A program made the translations under genes and the position numbers. A model generated the notes under the pieces. That model saw only the letters and a program-made list of their open reading frames with translations, had not been told where the DNA came from and did no database searches. From NCBI RefSeq assembly GCF_036325985.1, contig NZ_JAUHLI010000004.1, forward strand, positions 62,001-126,000: DNA of 64,000 bases. The letters are read 5' to 3'. The number at the start of each line of letters is the position of its first letter. The stretch's first letter is position 1. Positions 40,347-48,843 of the stretch are shown here, piece by piece. This DNA is from Alkalimonas cellulosilytica (GTDB taxonomy: Bacteria > Pseudomonadota > Gammaproteobacteria > Enterobacterales > Alteromonadaceae).

Positions 40347-42668
40347 TTGCGTACTGCAGTAAACAAACCGTCTGTGCGGTTACTTTGGCTGGCCTGTGTT
40401 GTCGCCATGTCTGGTTCACTCTGGGCTCAGGAGCAGAAACTGCCTGAGGTGCAAGTGACTGCTGAGGCGCCAGAGCCAGATGCCTCCGCACAAATCAACC
40501 AGCAGCAGGTCACCGCTGCTGAGCTCAATGAGCAGCAGGCCAGTCAGCTGGCTGACGTTGTGCGTTACTCACCTGGGGTGACGCTGACCAACATCGGGCG
40601 TTTTGGCTCGACAGGGTTTAACATTCGGGGTATGGATGGCGACAGGGTTGCCATTACCGTGGATGGTCTGGCCCTTGCTGAGCGACTGGACCCTTCGAAC
40701 CTGGCGCCCTATGCGTTTTTCCGCTCTGGTCGTGGCGGTATTGAGCTGGATAGTCTGAAGCAAGTCGAGATTTTAAAAGGCGCAGATGCTTTATTGGCTG
40801 GAAGTGGCTCACTCGGTGGTGCTGTCTTGTTCCAAACCAAAGACCCCACCGATTTTCTGCAAACCCAGGGCGATGAAAGCCATGCTGGCATTAAGTTGGG
40901 ATTTGACGGGGCTTATCATGAACGGCAGTTTAGTGTCTCGGCGGCAAATCGCAGTGGTCCGGTGGAATCCATGGTGTTGGTCAGCCGTCGGGATGGTGAG
41001 CAGCAACGCGTACCCCATAAAGGCGATGATGTGACAGGTGGTGCGCGCAGCATCCCTGAGCCTCTGGATAATCAAAGCCTGAATGTTCTGGCAAAATTGC
41101 AATGGCAGCTGCAGCCGGAACATCGGCTGGGCTGGACTGTAGAGCAATTCAAAGCCAATGCTGAGGCCGACGAGCGGGCTAAGATTGGCGGGACTTATTT
41201 GAGCCGGGATACGGATGATGAGAGTCGCCGCCGTCGCATCGGGATGGATTATCAATGGCTGGCCGGCTCGCTCTGGTTTGATGCGCTTAGTCTGAAATTC
41301 GATTGGCAGGATACACGTAATTTCGGCATTACTAAAATGCTGATGAACTATGCAACTTGCCCGGAGGGTATTCAGCCCTGCATGCGTCACGAAGATCGCG
41401 GTTTCCGTCAGGTGCAGCAGCGGCTGGCGTTGGCATTTGATAAAGAGTTGTCGCAGGGTATCTTGCATCAGCAGTGGTTGTATGGCGTGGGGGTGGAGCG
41501 CAAACGCATTTCCAGCTGGCGCACCAATACCCACTTTTTAGGGGAGAGTGATCAGGTAGGGCGCAGTGAAGCGTTTGCCTTTGTGATCCCTCATATTGAC
41601 ATTGACCAATGGTATGTACTGGCCCGTGATCAGGTCACTTTGGCAGGTGGTAGCCAGTGGACTTTGGGGCTGCGTTACGACGGTTTCAATTACAAACCAG
41701 AGTTGTCCGAATTGCTGCAAGATCAGTCCGGCACCATTACCTCAGGTCGGTTTGGTAACCTTAGCGGTCAGATCAGTTACCAGTACCCACTGACCGATTC
41801 TCAGCAGCTCAAAGCACAGTGGGGGCGGGGATTCCGCATGCCCAGTGCCGACGATATGTATGGTGGCGTCAGCAGTTCCACGGTAACGGACATTAACGGT
41901 GACACTGTGGTGATCTGGAGTTCAGCCGCTAATCCGGATTTAAAAGCTGAAACCAGTCAGAATCTGGAGTTGGCCTGGAGCTGGCAGCCGGCAAGACGCC
42001 AACAGCTACAACTGTCTGTCTTCCGACAGGATTACCGCAATCTGATCGAGTCTCAGGTGCAAACACGTTTGCCTGATCTGCAGTATCAGCAGTGTGTACG
42101 TGGAGAATGTACCTTGATTGAAGGCAACAGGTACAGTCAACCGCAAAATATTGGCCGGGCCAGGGTACAGGGTATTGAACTGGAGTCTTTGCTGCAGTTA
42201 AACCAGGCTTTTAGTCTTCGCCTGGCCGGCAGCCGCCAATATGGCAAAGACAGCCAGGGTGAGCCTCTGCTAAGTGTCAGTCCGGCCAATGCGTTGGCGT
42301 CGTTGCGCTATCAGGCACCGGGACAGAACTGGCAATTGCTGACCACAGTGCAGCACCTGGCGGGTAAAAATGAAGCGGATACCCTGCAAACTCAGGCGGA
42401 CGGCAGCAGGACCTCGACAGTATTGCAAGTACCTGGTTCTGCTACTGTGGTGGATGTGAACGCAAGCTGGGATCTGACTGCTGCACTGCAGCTGCAGCTT
42501 GGGATCTTTAACCTGTTTGATCGCGAGTACTACCGGTGGGATCGGATGCGCTTTATTTATCCGGGTGGTGGTGGCCCCCGTGGTGATGTCCAGCCCGGTA
42601 CCGATGGCTACCGGCGCTTTGCTGAGCCTGGGCGTTACATCAAAGCAAGCGTTAGCTATATCTTTTAA
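40347..42668 (+). CDS. TonB-dependent haemoglobin/transferrin-type receptor
   Basis: 773 residues with a TTG start (AAGGAG 6 nt upstream). Signal peptide about 1-27 (ends S-L-W-A-Q). TonB box near P-E-V-Q-V-T-A. The plug has G-F-N-I-R-G-M-D-G-D-R-V-A-I-T-V-D-G and the E-I-L-K-G-A-D-A-L-L-A-G-S-G-S-L-G-G-A-V segment, the pattern of the haemoglobin/lactoferrin/transferrin receptor group. The barrel has the N-P-D-L-K-A-E-T-S motif and ends Y-I-K-A-S-V-S-Y-I-F. Two Cys pairs in extracellular loops (T-C-P-E-G-I-Q-P-C, C-V-R-G-E-C) probably form disulfides. Haem or a haemoprotein is the likely ligand, by family only. Confidence 0.82.
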   Translation: MRTAVNKPSVRLLWLACVVAMSGSLWAQEQKLPEVQVTAEAPEPDASAQINQQQVTAAELNEQQASQLADVVRYSPGVTLTNIGRFGSTGFNIRGMDGDRVAITVDGLALAERLDPSNLAPYAFFRSGRGGIELDSLKQVEILKGADALLAGSGSLGGAVLFQTKDPTDFLQTQGDESHAGIKLGFDGAYHERQFSVSAANRSGPVESMVLVSRRDGEQQRVPHKGDDVTGGARSIPEPLDNQSLNVLAKLQWQLQPEHRLGWTVEQFKANAEADERAKIGGTYLSRDTDDESRRRRIGMDYQWLAGSLWFDALSLKFDWQDTRNFGITKMLMNYATCPEGIQPCMRHEDRGFRQVQQRLALAFDKELSQGILHQQWLYGVGVERKRISSWRTNTHFLGESDQVGRSEAFAFVIPHIDIDQWYVLARDQVTLAGGSQWTLGLRYDGFNYKPELSELLQDQSGTITSGRFGNLSGQISYQYPLTDSQQLKAQWGRGFRMPSADDMYGGVSSSTVTDINGDTVVIWSSAANPDLKAETSQNLELAWSWQPARRQQLQLSVFRQDYRNLIESQVQTRLPDLQYQQCVRGECTLIEGNRYSQPQNIGRARVQGIELESLLQLNQAFSLRLAGSRQYGKDSQGEPLLSVSPANALASLRYQAPGQNWQLLTTVQHLAGKNEADTLQTQADGSRTSTVLQVPGSATVVDVNASWDLTAALQLQLGIFNLFDREYYRWDRMRFIYPGGGGPRGDVQPGTDGYRRFAEPGRYIKASVSYIF

Positions 42669-42705
42669 AAAAACATGTTTCTCTGGAGTTTCGCGATATT
42701 CGCAG

Positions 42706-42739
42706 CCACCTGCCGGGAAGACAGGTGGTTTTTTTATTT
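42706..42739 (+). terminator. Rho-independent terminator after the haem-type receptor
   Basis: CCACCTG / CAGGTGG stem with a 9-nt loop, followed by TTTTTTTATTT. Confidence 0.88.
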
Positions 42740-42788
42740 GGTGGGAACCATTTTTCCTCTTGGCTATCGAAGCGGAGTTGGTTATTTT

Positions 42789-42803
42789 TGTGATACTATC
42801 CTA
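42789..42803. promoter_or_regulatory. Half-conserved Zur-like site before the M23 peptidase gene
   Basis: TGTGATACTATCCTA carries an intact left arm of the TGTGAT-N3-ATCACA palindrome seen at 50394 and 50897, but only 4 of 6 bases of the right arm. It is about 60 bp before the start codon. Confidence 0.3.
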
Positions 42804-42862
42804 AAATCGCTGTGACAACGTTCATCGTTGTCTGACTGAATAAAACGATAAAAGCGCTACCG

Positions 42863-44197
42863 ATGCCACAACCTTTGCTTACATTAACAAACCGTCTTCC
42901 CAGTGCCCATCGGCGTATTTTGCTGTCGTTGTTGCTGGTGAGCCTGATGATTCTGTTTTGGCCGACCAGTTCCAAGCCGGAAAAACCGCTGCTCACCCTG
43001 ATGCCAGTGTTGCTGAACGCGAGTTGGGCACAGCTTGAACCAGAACATGGCTGGCAGCTGCAGGTACAACAGTGGCAGTTGGCACTGTTTCCAGAGCCGG
43101 AGCCTGAGGTCGATGAGTCCTTCACGCACTATGCGATCCAATCCGGTGATAGCTTAAGCCGCATTTTCTCCCGTCACGGCTTTAGTCAGCAACAGCTGCA
43201 TCAGATTATGGCGGCTGATCAGTCGCTGTTGGCGCTGGATGTATTACGTCCCGGTCACACCTTGACCTTTCAGCGGGATGAGCACAATGAATTGTTGTCG
43301 ATGGAGCTCTTCGTGCATGCTGGTAACCGGGTGCTGTACCAGCGCGAGGCCGATGGTGAATTCAGCTATCAGGAATTGCTGGATGAAGGCGAATGGTACA
43401 GTCAGACCCTGGTCGGTGAAATTCACGGCAGTTTCTATTTATCGGCGCAGCGTGCCGGCTTGAACGACGCCGAGATTGCTACCGTCAGTCAGTTGTTTCG
43501 CGATCGCATTAACTTTTCCCGCGATATTCAGGCCGGAGCCCGTTTTCAGGTGATCCGCAGCGATAATTACGTCGGCGAAGAAGCCACCGGCCAAAGCCGC
43601 ATTGAAGGCATTCGTCTCTTTAACCGCCGCCAGCAGCTAACGGCTTTTTTGCATGAAAACGGCCAATACTACGATGCTGAAGGCAACAGCCTGCAACGCG
43701 CCTTTATGCGTATTCCTTTGCAGCGCGAATTTCGCATCAGTTCCCCTTTTAATCCGCGCCGCTTGCATCCGGTTACGCGCAGGGTATCACCGCACAATGG
43801 TACTGATTTTGCGACCCCAACCGGTACACCGGTATTGGCGGCTGCTGATGGCGTGGTCATCCGGGTAGAAAATCACCCCTTTGCCGGCCGTTACATAGAA
43901 ATCCAGCATCATGGCCAGTACAAAACCCGCTATCTGCATTTAGATCGGGCCCTGGTGCGCAATGGTCAGCGGGTCGAGCGCGGTCAGCGCATTGCCCTGT
44001 CCGGTGCTACCGGCCGGGTCACCGGGCCACATTTGCACTACGAGCTGCATGTCAACAACAGACCTGTCAATCCGATGACTGCCAATATCCCGCTGGCACA
44101 ACCGATCCCGGATGAAGGCCGCGATGCCTTTTTTGAGAAGGTCGCCTTTATGATCCGGCAAATGGATGAAGAAACCCTGCTGGCACAACAGCGTTAG
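42863..44197 (+). CDS. mepM: M23 peptidoglycan endopeptidase, MepM-like
   Basis: 444 residues with an N-terminal membrane anchor (about 17-35) and a LysM/OapA-like domain (about 88-137, Y-A-I-Q-S-G-D-S-L-S). A second domain runs to about 285, and an M23 domain follows (about 290-400). Zinc ligands His311 and Asp315 (H-N-G-T-D) and the H-L-H pair (390, 392) are intact. It cleaves cross-links during cell-wall growth. In E. coli mepM is adjacent to the zinc-uptake genes, and in Vibrio a relative (ShyB) is under Zur, so the Zur-like site upstream is of interest. The DedA-family gene follows after 14 nt. Confidence 0.85.
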   Translation: MPQPLLTLTNRLPSAHRRILLSLLLVSLMILFWPTSSKPEKPLLTLMPVLLNASWAQLEPEHGWQLQVQQWQLALFPEPEPEVDESFTHYAIQSGDSLSRIFSRHGFSQQQLHQIMAADQSLLALDVLRPGHTLTFQRDEHNELLSMELFVHAGNRVLYQREADGEFSYQELLDEGEWYSQTLVGEIHGSFYLSAQRAGLNDAEIATVSQLFRDRINFSRDIQAGARFQVIRSDNYVGEEATGQSRIEGIRLFNRRQQLTAFLHENGQYYDAEGNSLQRAFMRIPLQREFRISSPFNPRRLHPVTRRVSPHNGTDFATPTGTPVLAAADGVVIRVENHPFAGRYIEIQHHGQYKTRYLHLDRALVRNGQRVERGQRIALSGATGRVTGPHLHYELHVNNRPVNPMTANIPLAQPIPDEGRDAFFEKVAFMIRQMDEETLLAQQR

Positions 44198-44211
44198 TTA
44201 GCCGAATCTCA

Positions 44212-44643
44212 TTGATGCTGGCTTATCTGACGCTGTTTGTCAGCGCCTTCACGGCAGCGACCTTGCTGCCTGGCTCCTCGGAAGTTTTACTGCTGGCCCT
44301 GCAGCAGCAGGGCTATCTGCCTATCTGGCTCTGGTTCTTTGCCTCCACGGGCAATACGCTGGGCTCCTGCGTCAATTGGTACCTTGGCAAAGAACTCAAC
44401 CGATTTCAGCACAAGCGCTGGTTTCCTTTTACACCAGAACAAATGACTGCAGCTAGTCAGCGCTTTCAGCGCTACGGCAGCTGGAGCTTGTTGCTAAGCT
44501 GGTTGCCGGTGGTCGGCGATCCCCTGACGCTGATTGCCGGTGTACTGCGGGTGCGCTTTACCCTATTCCTGCTGTTGGTGGCTTTAGGGAAGGGACTGCG
44601 CTATGCGGTGTTGCTGGGGCTTGGGATGGCTATCTTCCAATAA
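44212..44643 (+). CDS. yqaA: DedA-family membrane protein, YqaA-like
   Basis: 143 residues with four hydrophobic segments. S-A-F-T-A-A-T-L-L-P-G-S-S-E-V-L-L-L-A opens the protein, G-N-T-L-G-S-C-V-N-W-Y-L-G is in the middle, and P-V-V-G-D-P-L-T-L-I-A-G-V-L-R (about 100-115) is the conserved DedA/VTT motif. The length matches YqaA. Such proteins are linked to lipid flipping and envelope proton homeostasis. It is co-directional with mepM, 14 nt downstream. Confidence 0.82.
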   Translation: MMLAYLTLFVSAFTAATLLPGSSEVLLLALQQQGYLPIWLWFFASTGNTLGSCVNWYLGKELNRFQHKRWFPFTPEQMTAASQRFQRYGSWSLLLSWLPVVGDPLTLIAGVLRVRFTLFLLLVALGKGLRYAVLLGLGMAIFQ

Positions 44644-44665
44644 AAAAGCAGGCCTGGGCCTGCTT
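44641..44665 (-). terminator. Terminator for the S10 peptidase gene
   Basis: AAGCAGGC / GCCTGCTT stem with TTTTTTA following on the minus strand. It lies between the convergent yqaA and S10 peptidase genes. Confidence 0.75.
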
Positions 44666-44692
44666 GGTCGTGTTTGGTGAGATACACTGAAA

Positions 44693-46192
44693 CTAGTACT
44701 TGGCAGCCTGGCCTTCCGCCGGCAGGGCCGCGCGGATAAAGTTGCGCAAATCGTCATTGGATTTTTTCAAATCCTCGTAGCGCAGATACATCATATGGCC
44801 ACTGCGGTAGCCGGCAAAGTGCAGCCGGTCACGCATTTTGCTGCTGGGATCCAGTTGCCACATGCTGTACTTGGCATCAAAGTAGTTGGTGGCGCCATCG
44901 TAGTAACCCGCCTGAAACAACACTTGCAGATAGGGGTTTTGGGCCATGGCCTGGCGCAGGTTGTCACCGGTGTTGTCGTTAGTTCTATCCCAGGGGTGCA
45001 CCGGGCCGAACATGTTGTACTTGATGTCGGTGACGTAGTTCAGATCATTACGAATGTAGTGGTTGATGGCCGGGGTGAACGAGTGCAACCAGGAGGTCAG
45101 CTCTGCCCAGTAATCCGGCCGTTCGCCGACTTCTTTCTTATCAATGCCTAAATAGCGGGAGTCCAGCCGGCCGACGGTTTTTCCCTGTTCGCGGAGTAAG
45201 TCTTTCCAGAAAAAGGCGGTATCGATATCCAGGTTGCTGCCAAGCACCGATTGCAAGGACAAGCCAGAGTAACGGGCCACTTGCTCGGCAATGCGTTGTT
45301 TTTCGGCATCCTCAATAAAGGCACCTTTGGCCAGCGCCGGCAGGTACTGATTCAGGGTAAAGTCTTCGACTTCTGGCAACAGCTCATACAAGTCGCGTTG
45401 TTGCAGATCAGCCGGCAGCACGCCATGGTACCAGGCGGTGGCGGCAAAATAAGGCAGGCGATTGGCTGCTTTGACTGGCCCTTGACGGTCGATGCCCATG
45501 TCGGTTGGCGACACCAGAATCACCCCATTTAAGTACATCCACTGACGGTTTTGCAGCTCCAGCGCCAGGCCCGCCACCCGGGTGGTGCCGTAGCTTTCGC
45601 CAATCAGAAACTTCGGCGACGTCCAGCGGTTGTGGCGGGTAACAAAGGTGTTGATCCACTCGGCCAGATAGCTGACATCAGCATTTACGCCGAAGAATAG
45701 TTCACGCTGTTTCTCCCTTGATAACAACTCGCCCTGGCTATTGGGGACCACCCGCGAATAGCCGGTATTGACCGGGTTCACAAACACGATATCGGCCACA
45801 TCCAGCACCGAGTAGGGGTTGGCTTTCACGCCATAAGGCTGTACCGGATAGCCCTCGGCATCAATATTCAATACCTTGGGCCCGGTGTAGGCCACATGCA
45901 TCCAGACCGAGGCGGAGCCCGGACCGCCATTAAATGAAATCATCAAGGGCCGTTTGCCGATATCGGATACATCGGTGCGGCGGTAATAGGTATAAAACAA
46001 GGTGGCCACCGGCTCGCCCTGCTCATCCCAGACTGGCTGAGTACCGGTTAAAGCACTGTATTGCACGCGCTGGCCGTTAATGCGGGTTTGGTGTTTGGTT
46101 TCCACTGCCTGATCAATCTCAATCTGGCGGCTGTTGGCGTAACTAAAGCTGCTGCTGACCAGCAGACAAAGCAGGATAAGCGACCGAAACAT
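44693..46192 (-). CDS. Exported S10-family serine carboxypeptidase
   Basis: 499 residues from ATG 46192. Signal peptide about 1-19 (ends S-Y-A-N). The alpha/beta-hydrolase core carries N-G-G-P-G-S-A-S (oxyanion region, about 94-101), the nucleophile elbow G-E-S-Y-G-T-T-R (about 197-204), the Asp in Q-A-G-Y-Y-D-G-A-T and the His in Y-R-S-G-H-M-M-Y near the C-terminus. The catalytic set appears complete. It removes C-terminal residues from peptides in the periplasm. The upstream in-frame ATG at 46225 would add 11 residues before the signal peptide and is rejected. Confidence 0.85.
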   Translation of the reverse strand: MFRSLILLCLLVSSSFSYANSRQIEIDQAVETKHQTRINGQRVQYSALTGTQPVWDEQGEPVATLFYTYYRRTDVSDIGKRPLMISFNGGPGSASVWMHVAYTGPKVLNIDAEGYPVQPYGVKANPYSVLDVADIVFVNPVNTGYSRVVPNSQGELLSREKQRELFFGVNADVSYLAEWINTFVTRHNRWTSPKFLIGESYGTTRVAGLALELQNRQWMYLNGVILVSPTDMGIDRQGPVKAANRLPYFAATAWYHGVLPADLQQRDLYELLPEVEDFTLNQYLPALAKGAFIEDAEKQRIAEQVARYSGLSLQSVLGSNLDIDTAFFWKDLLREQGKTVGRLDSRYLGIDKKEVGERPDYWAELTSWLHSFTPAINHYIRNDLNYVTDIKYNMFGPVHPWDRTNDNTGDNLRQAMAQNPYLQVLFQAGYYDGATNYFDAKYSMWQLDPSSKMRDRLHFAGYRSGHMMYLRYEDLKKSNDDLRNFIRAALPAEGQAAKY

Positions 46193-46309
46193 AATTTTTC
46201 TTCGAGTAGGGATAGGTATTTGCATTTAAGCGGAAAAAACCAGTCAGTGCCAGAGTCCTGCGGCTAACAACAGTTGGTTACGATGAAGTGAGCGCTTGTT
46301 GTTGCTAAT

Positions 46310-46328
46310 GATAATTGATATCATTTGC
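46310..46328. promoter_or_regulatory. Fur box upstream of tonB
   Basis: GATAATTGATATCATTTGC, a moderate Fur-consensus match, ends 35 bp before the tonB start. Confidence 0.6.
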
Positions 46329-46362
46329 ATCTGTTTTGATCTCACTTTTTCTGGAGTCACCC

Positions 46363-47115
46363 ATGACAGCTGTTGCCTGTCTGCCTGAGTTTACTGCCTG
46401 GGCAGAGGATAGCAAACCTATGGTTATGCAGGCACAAGGTCCAACCCGCAGGAGCGATGTTGGCCTGGTGCTGCTGGTGCTGCTGGTGCTGCTGGGGCAC
46501 CTGCTGGTGTTGCTGGCTGTTGGTCAGGTACGTACAGCGCAGCCGATAGTGCAACCTCCCGTGCTGCAGGGGGCTTTGGTTCAGACCGCTGCAGCCATCC
46601 AGCCGGAACCTGTGGCAGAGCAGGTCCCTCTGCCTGAGCCGAAGCCCACAGAGCCTGCGCCCAAGCCAGACCATGTACCAGAGCCGTTGCCAGTAAAAGA
46701 CGGGCGATTGGCGTCTGCTCCGAAGCCGCTACCAGAGTACACAGAACCAGAGCCTGTTGTTAAGGAGCTAGTCGAACAGCCGCCTGAACCGGTCGCTCAG
46801 CCGCAAGAGCCTGCACCGCCCACCAGCGCGCCGGTTACGGCACCCAGAGCCGATGCCAGCCATTTGAACAATCCGGCTCCGGCTTATCCCATGGTATCAC
46901 GTCGGTTACGGGAACAAGGCACCGTATTGCTGGAGCTGTTGATCGAAGCCGATGGCCAGATCAGTGAGCTGGCCGTGCTGCAAAGCAGCGGCTTTCCAAG
47001 GCTGGATCAGGCTGCACTGGAGGCAGTAAAGCAATGGCGCTTTGAACCTGCACGGCAAGGGGGGAGCGCCATCGCCTATCGTTACCAGCAACCCATAACC
47101 TTTCAATTGCACTAG
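46363..47115 (+). CDS. tonB: TonB energy-transducing protein
   Basis: 250 residues from ATG 46363 (TGGAG upstream; the ATG at 46315 lies inside the Fur box region). A single N-terminal transmembrane helix (about 32-54) is built from L-V-L repeats. A Pro/Glu/Lys-rich periplasmic spacer follows (about 60-165), then a C-terminal TonB domain with Y-P-M-V-S-R-R-L-R-E-Q-G-T-V-L-L-E-L and S-S-G-F-P-R-L-D-Q-A-A-L-E-A-V-K-Q-W-R-F. It couples the proton gradient to outer-membrane receptors such as those in this window. First gene of a tonB-exbB-exbD operon. Confidence 0.9.
   Translation: MTAVACLPEFTAWAEDSKPMVMQAQGPTRRSDVGLVLLVLLVLLGHLLVLLAVGQVRTAQPIVQPPVLQGALVQTAAAIQPEPVAEQVPLPEPKPTEPAPKPDHVPEPLPVKDGRLASAPKPLPEYTEPEPVVKELVEQPPEPVAQPQEPAPPTSAPVTAPRADASHLNNPAPAYPMVSRRLREQGTVLLELLIEADGQISELAVLQSSGFPRLDQAALEAVKQWRFEPARQGGSAIAYRYQQPITFQLH
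46465..46491 (+). repeat. Three tandem 9-bp repeats in the tonB membrane helix
   Basis: CTGGTGCTG occurs three times without interruption and encodes L-V-L three times inside the transmembrane segment. Slippage would add or remove three residues of the helix in frame. Confidence 0.8.
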
Positions 47116-47126
47116 CAGGAGTACAG

Positions 47127-47843
47127 ATGGACAGCACCTCCATGAGTTTTTCCAGTCTTTGGTTGTATGGCGATCCCCTTAGCCGGGCTGTGATGCTGTT
47201 GCTGCTGCTGATGTCGTTGCTCAGTTGGTGTGTGCTGCTCATACGTGGTCTGCATTTATGGCGCTTGCAGCGGCCCGGGCGGGCGGCTATGCAGCAATTC
47301 TGGCATTGCCAGAGTTTCAGCGATGCGGTGCTGGCTCTAAAGCAGCACCGGCCGGACAATCCGTTTCAGCGGCTGGCAGTGGAAGGCGCGGATGCGGTGG
47401 AGCATCATCGGTTGCATACCTCCGATCTGCACGGCCACCTGCCGCTGACCGATTGGTTAAGCGCTTGCTTACGTGGCAGCATCGAGGACTCGATGGAAGG
47501 GTTAAACCGGGGGCTAGCCATTCTTGCCTCGGTGGCCGCCACGGCACCCTTTCTGGGGCTTTTTGGTACTGTTTGGGGCATTTATCAGGCGTTGATCAGC
47601 ATCAGTGCATCCGGTCAGGTGGCACTGGATAAGATTGCCGGCCCGGTCGGGGAAGCACTGTTGACCACGGCTGCCGGCCTGGTGGTGGCTATTCCGGCCT
47701 TGTTGGGGTACAACGCTTTAAGCCGCGCAAATCGTGGCGTGCACAGCAAGCTGAACCGCTTTGCTCATCAGTTGCATGCCTATTTTCTGACCGGTGCAGC
47801 CCCGCTGCAGCGCAAGCAAGCGCATTTGCGTGAGGTGCACTAA
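47127..47843 (+). CDS. exbB: ExbB proton-channel subunit
   Basis: 238 residues with three transmembrane helices (about 16-38, 130-155, 170-195). The conserved ExbB/TolQ segments are present: G-L-A-I-L-A-S-V-A-A-T-A-P-F-L-G-L-F-G-T-V-W-G-I, then P-V-G-E-A-L-L-T-T-A-A-G-L-V-V-A-I-P-A. It forms the pentameric channel that powers TonB. It is 11 nt after tonB and 1 nt before exbD. Confidence 0.92.
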   Translation: MDSTSMSFSSLWLYGDPLSRAVMLLLLLMSLLSWCVLLIRGLHLWRLQRPGRAAMQQFWHCQSFSDAVLALKQHRPDNPFQRLAVEGADAVEHHRLHTSDLHGHLPLTDWLSACLRGSIEDSMEGLNRGLAILASVAATAPFLGLFGTVWGIYQALISISASGQVALDKIAGPVGEALLTTAAGLVVAIPALLGYNALSRANRGVHSKLNRFAHQLHAYFLTGAAPLQRKQAHLREVH

Positions 47844-47844
47844 C

Positions 47845-48252
47845 ATGGCTTTTGGAGGCGGCCTGGAGCCGCAACAGGACATGATGACCGAGCTGAATAT
47901 GACCCCTTTGGTGGATGTGATGCTGGTGCTGCTGATCCTCTTTATGATCACCATGCCGTTACTGACACAGGCGGTCGCGGTGAATCTGCCAACGGCCAGC
48001 GAACAACCTGTGCAGACAGATCCTGAGGTAGTGGTGTTGTCGGTGGATAAAGACGGTTTATGGTACTGGCAACAGGACTTGGTTACCGAGCAGCAAATGC
48101 AGCAGCGTTTGCTGCAAGCAGCGGCTCAGCAGCCGGTCCTGCATCTGCAGGGCGATAAAGATGTGCCCTATCAACATATGGTGCGTCTGATGGCCCTGGT
48201 GCAACAAGCGGGGATAGAGCAACTTGGCTTTGTGACGGTACCTGCAGATTGA
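47845..48252 (+). CDS. exbD: ExbD proton-channel subunit
   Basis: 135 residues starting M-A-F-G-G-G-L at 47845, one base after the exbB stop; the longer frame from 47794 overlaps exbB and is rejected. N-M-T-P-L-V-D-V-M-L-V-L-L-I-L-F-M-I holds the single transmembrane helix with the essential Asp of the proton path. The periplasmic domain (V-V-V-L-S-V-D-K-D-G, D-K-D-V-P-Y) follows. It completes the TonB motor. Confidence 0.92.
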   Translation: MAFGGGLEPQQDMMTELNMTPLVDVMLVLLILFMITMPLLTQAVAVNLPTASEQPVQTDPEVVVLSVDKDGLWYWQQDLVTEQQMQQRLLQAAAQQPVLHLQGDKDVPYQHMVRLMALVQQAGIEQLGFVTVPAD

Positions 48253-48268
48253 AAATACATCCTAAAGG

Positions 48269-48287
48269 CGAATCATTATCAATACTA
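48269..48287. promoter_or_regulatory. Fur-box-like site before the bacterioferritin pair
   Basis: GCGAATCATTATCAATACT is a moderate Fur match, 17 bp after exbD and 83 bp before the first bfr gene. Confidence 0.5.
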
Positions 48288-48369
48288 TGTCTTTGATGGT
48301 AAAGCGTTTTTTGTGTTCTTGCCTATTTTGGGCTAAGCTTAGTACCCGTTTCCATTTTCGGAGTTCGCT

Positions 48370-48843
48370 ATGCAAGGCCATCCACAGGTGCTGGCGCAAC
48401 TGAATCAGTTGCTTACCACCGAATTGACCTCGATTAATCAGTACTTTTTGCATGCCCGCATGTACAAAAACTGGGGCTTAAAAGGCCTGAACGATGCGTG
48501 CTACAAAAAATCCATTCTGGATATGAAGCAATCCGACAGCCTGATTGAACGTATTTTGTTTTTGGAAGGGCTGCCGAACCTGCAGGCACTGGGCAAACTG
48601 AATATTGGTGAAGCTACTGAGGAAATGCTGCAATGCGATATGGACTTTCAGTTGCAACAAGTGCCGCAACTCAAGCAAGCCATTGCGTTGTGTGAGCAGC
48701 ATCAGGATTATGTCAGCCGTGACCTGCTGACTGAGATGCTGGAAGATGAAGAAGAGTACATCGACTGGCTGGAAACCCAGCAGCACCAAATCAGCAGTAT
48801 GGGGCTGTCCAACTACCTGCAACTGCAGACAGGAGGTGATTAA
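48370..48843 (+). CDS. bfrA: Bacterioferritin subunit, haem-binding, ferroxidase site lost
   Basis: 157 residues, standard Bfr length and four-helix pattern (N-Q-Y-F-L-H-A-R-M-Y-K-N-W-G-L). Aligned to E. coli Bfr without gaps, the haem ligand Met52 is kept. The di-iron ligands are mostly gone: Glu18 and Glu127 stay, but positions 51, 54, 94 and 130 are Asp, Gln, Gln and Tyr instead of Glu, His, Glu and His. It should bind haem between subunits but not oxidise iron. The second subunit next door has the opposite set. The genes share a stop/start base (TAATG type), so equal production is likely. Confidence 0.85.
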   Translation: MQGHPQVLAQLNQLLTTELTSINQYFLHARMYKNWGLKGLNDACYKKSILDMKQSDSLIERILFLEGLPNLQALGKLNIGEATEEMLQCDMDFQLQQVPQLKQAIALCEQHQDYVSRDLLTEMLEDEEEYIDWLETQQHQISSMGLSNYLQLQTGGD

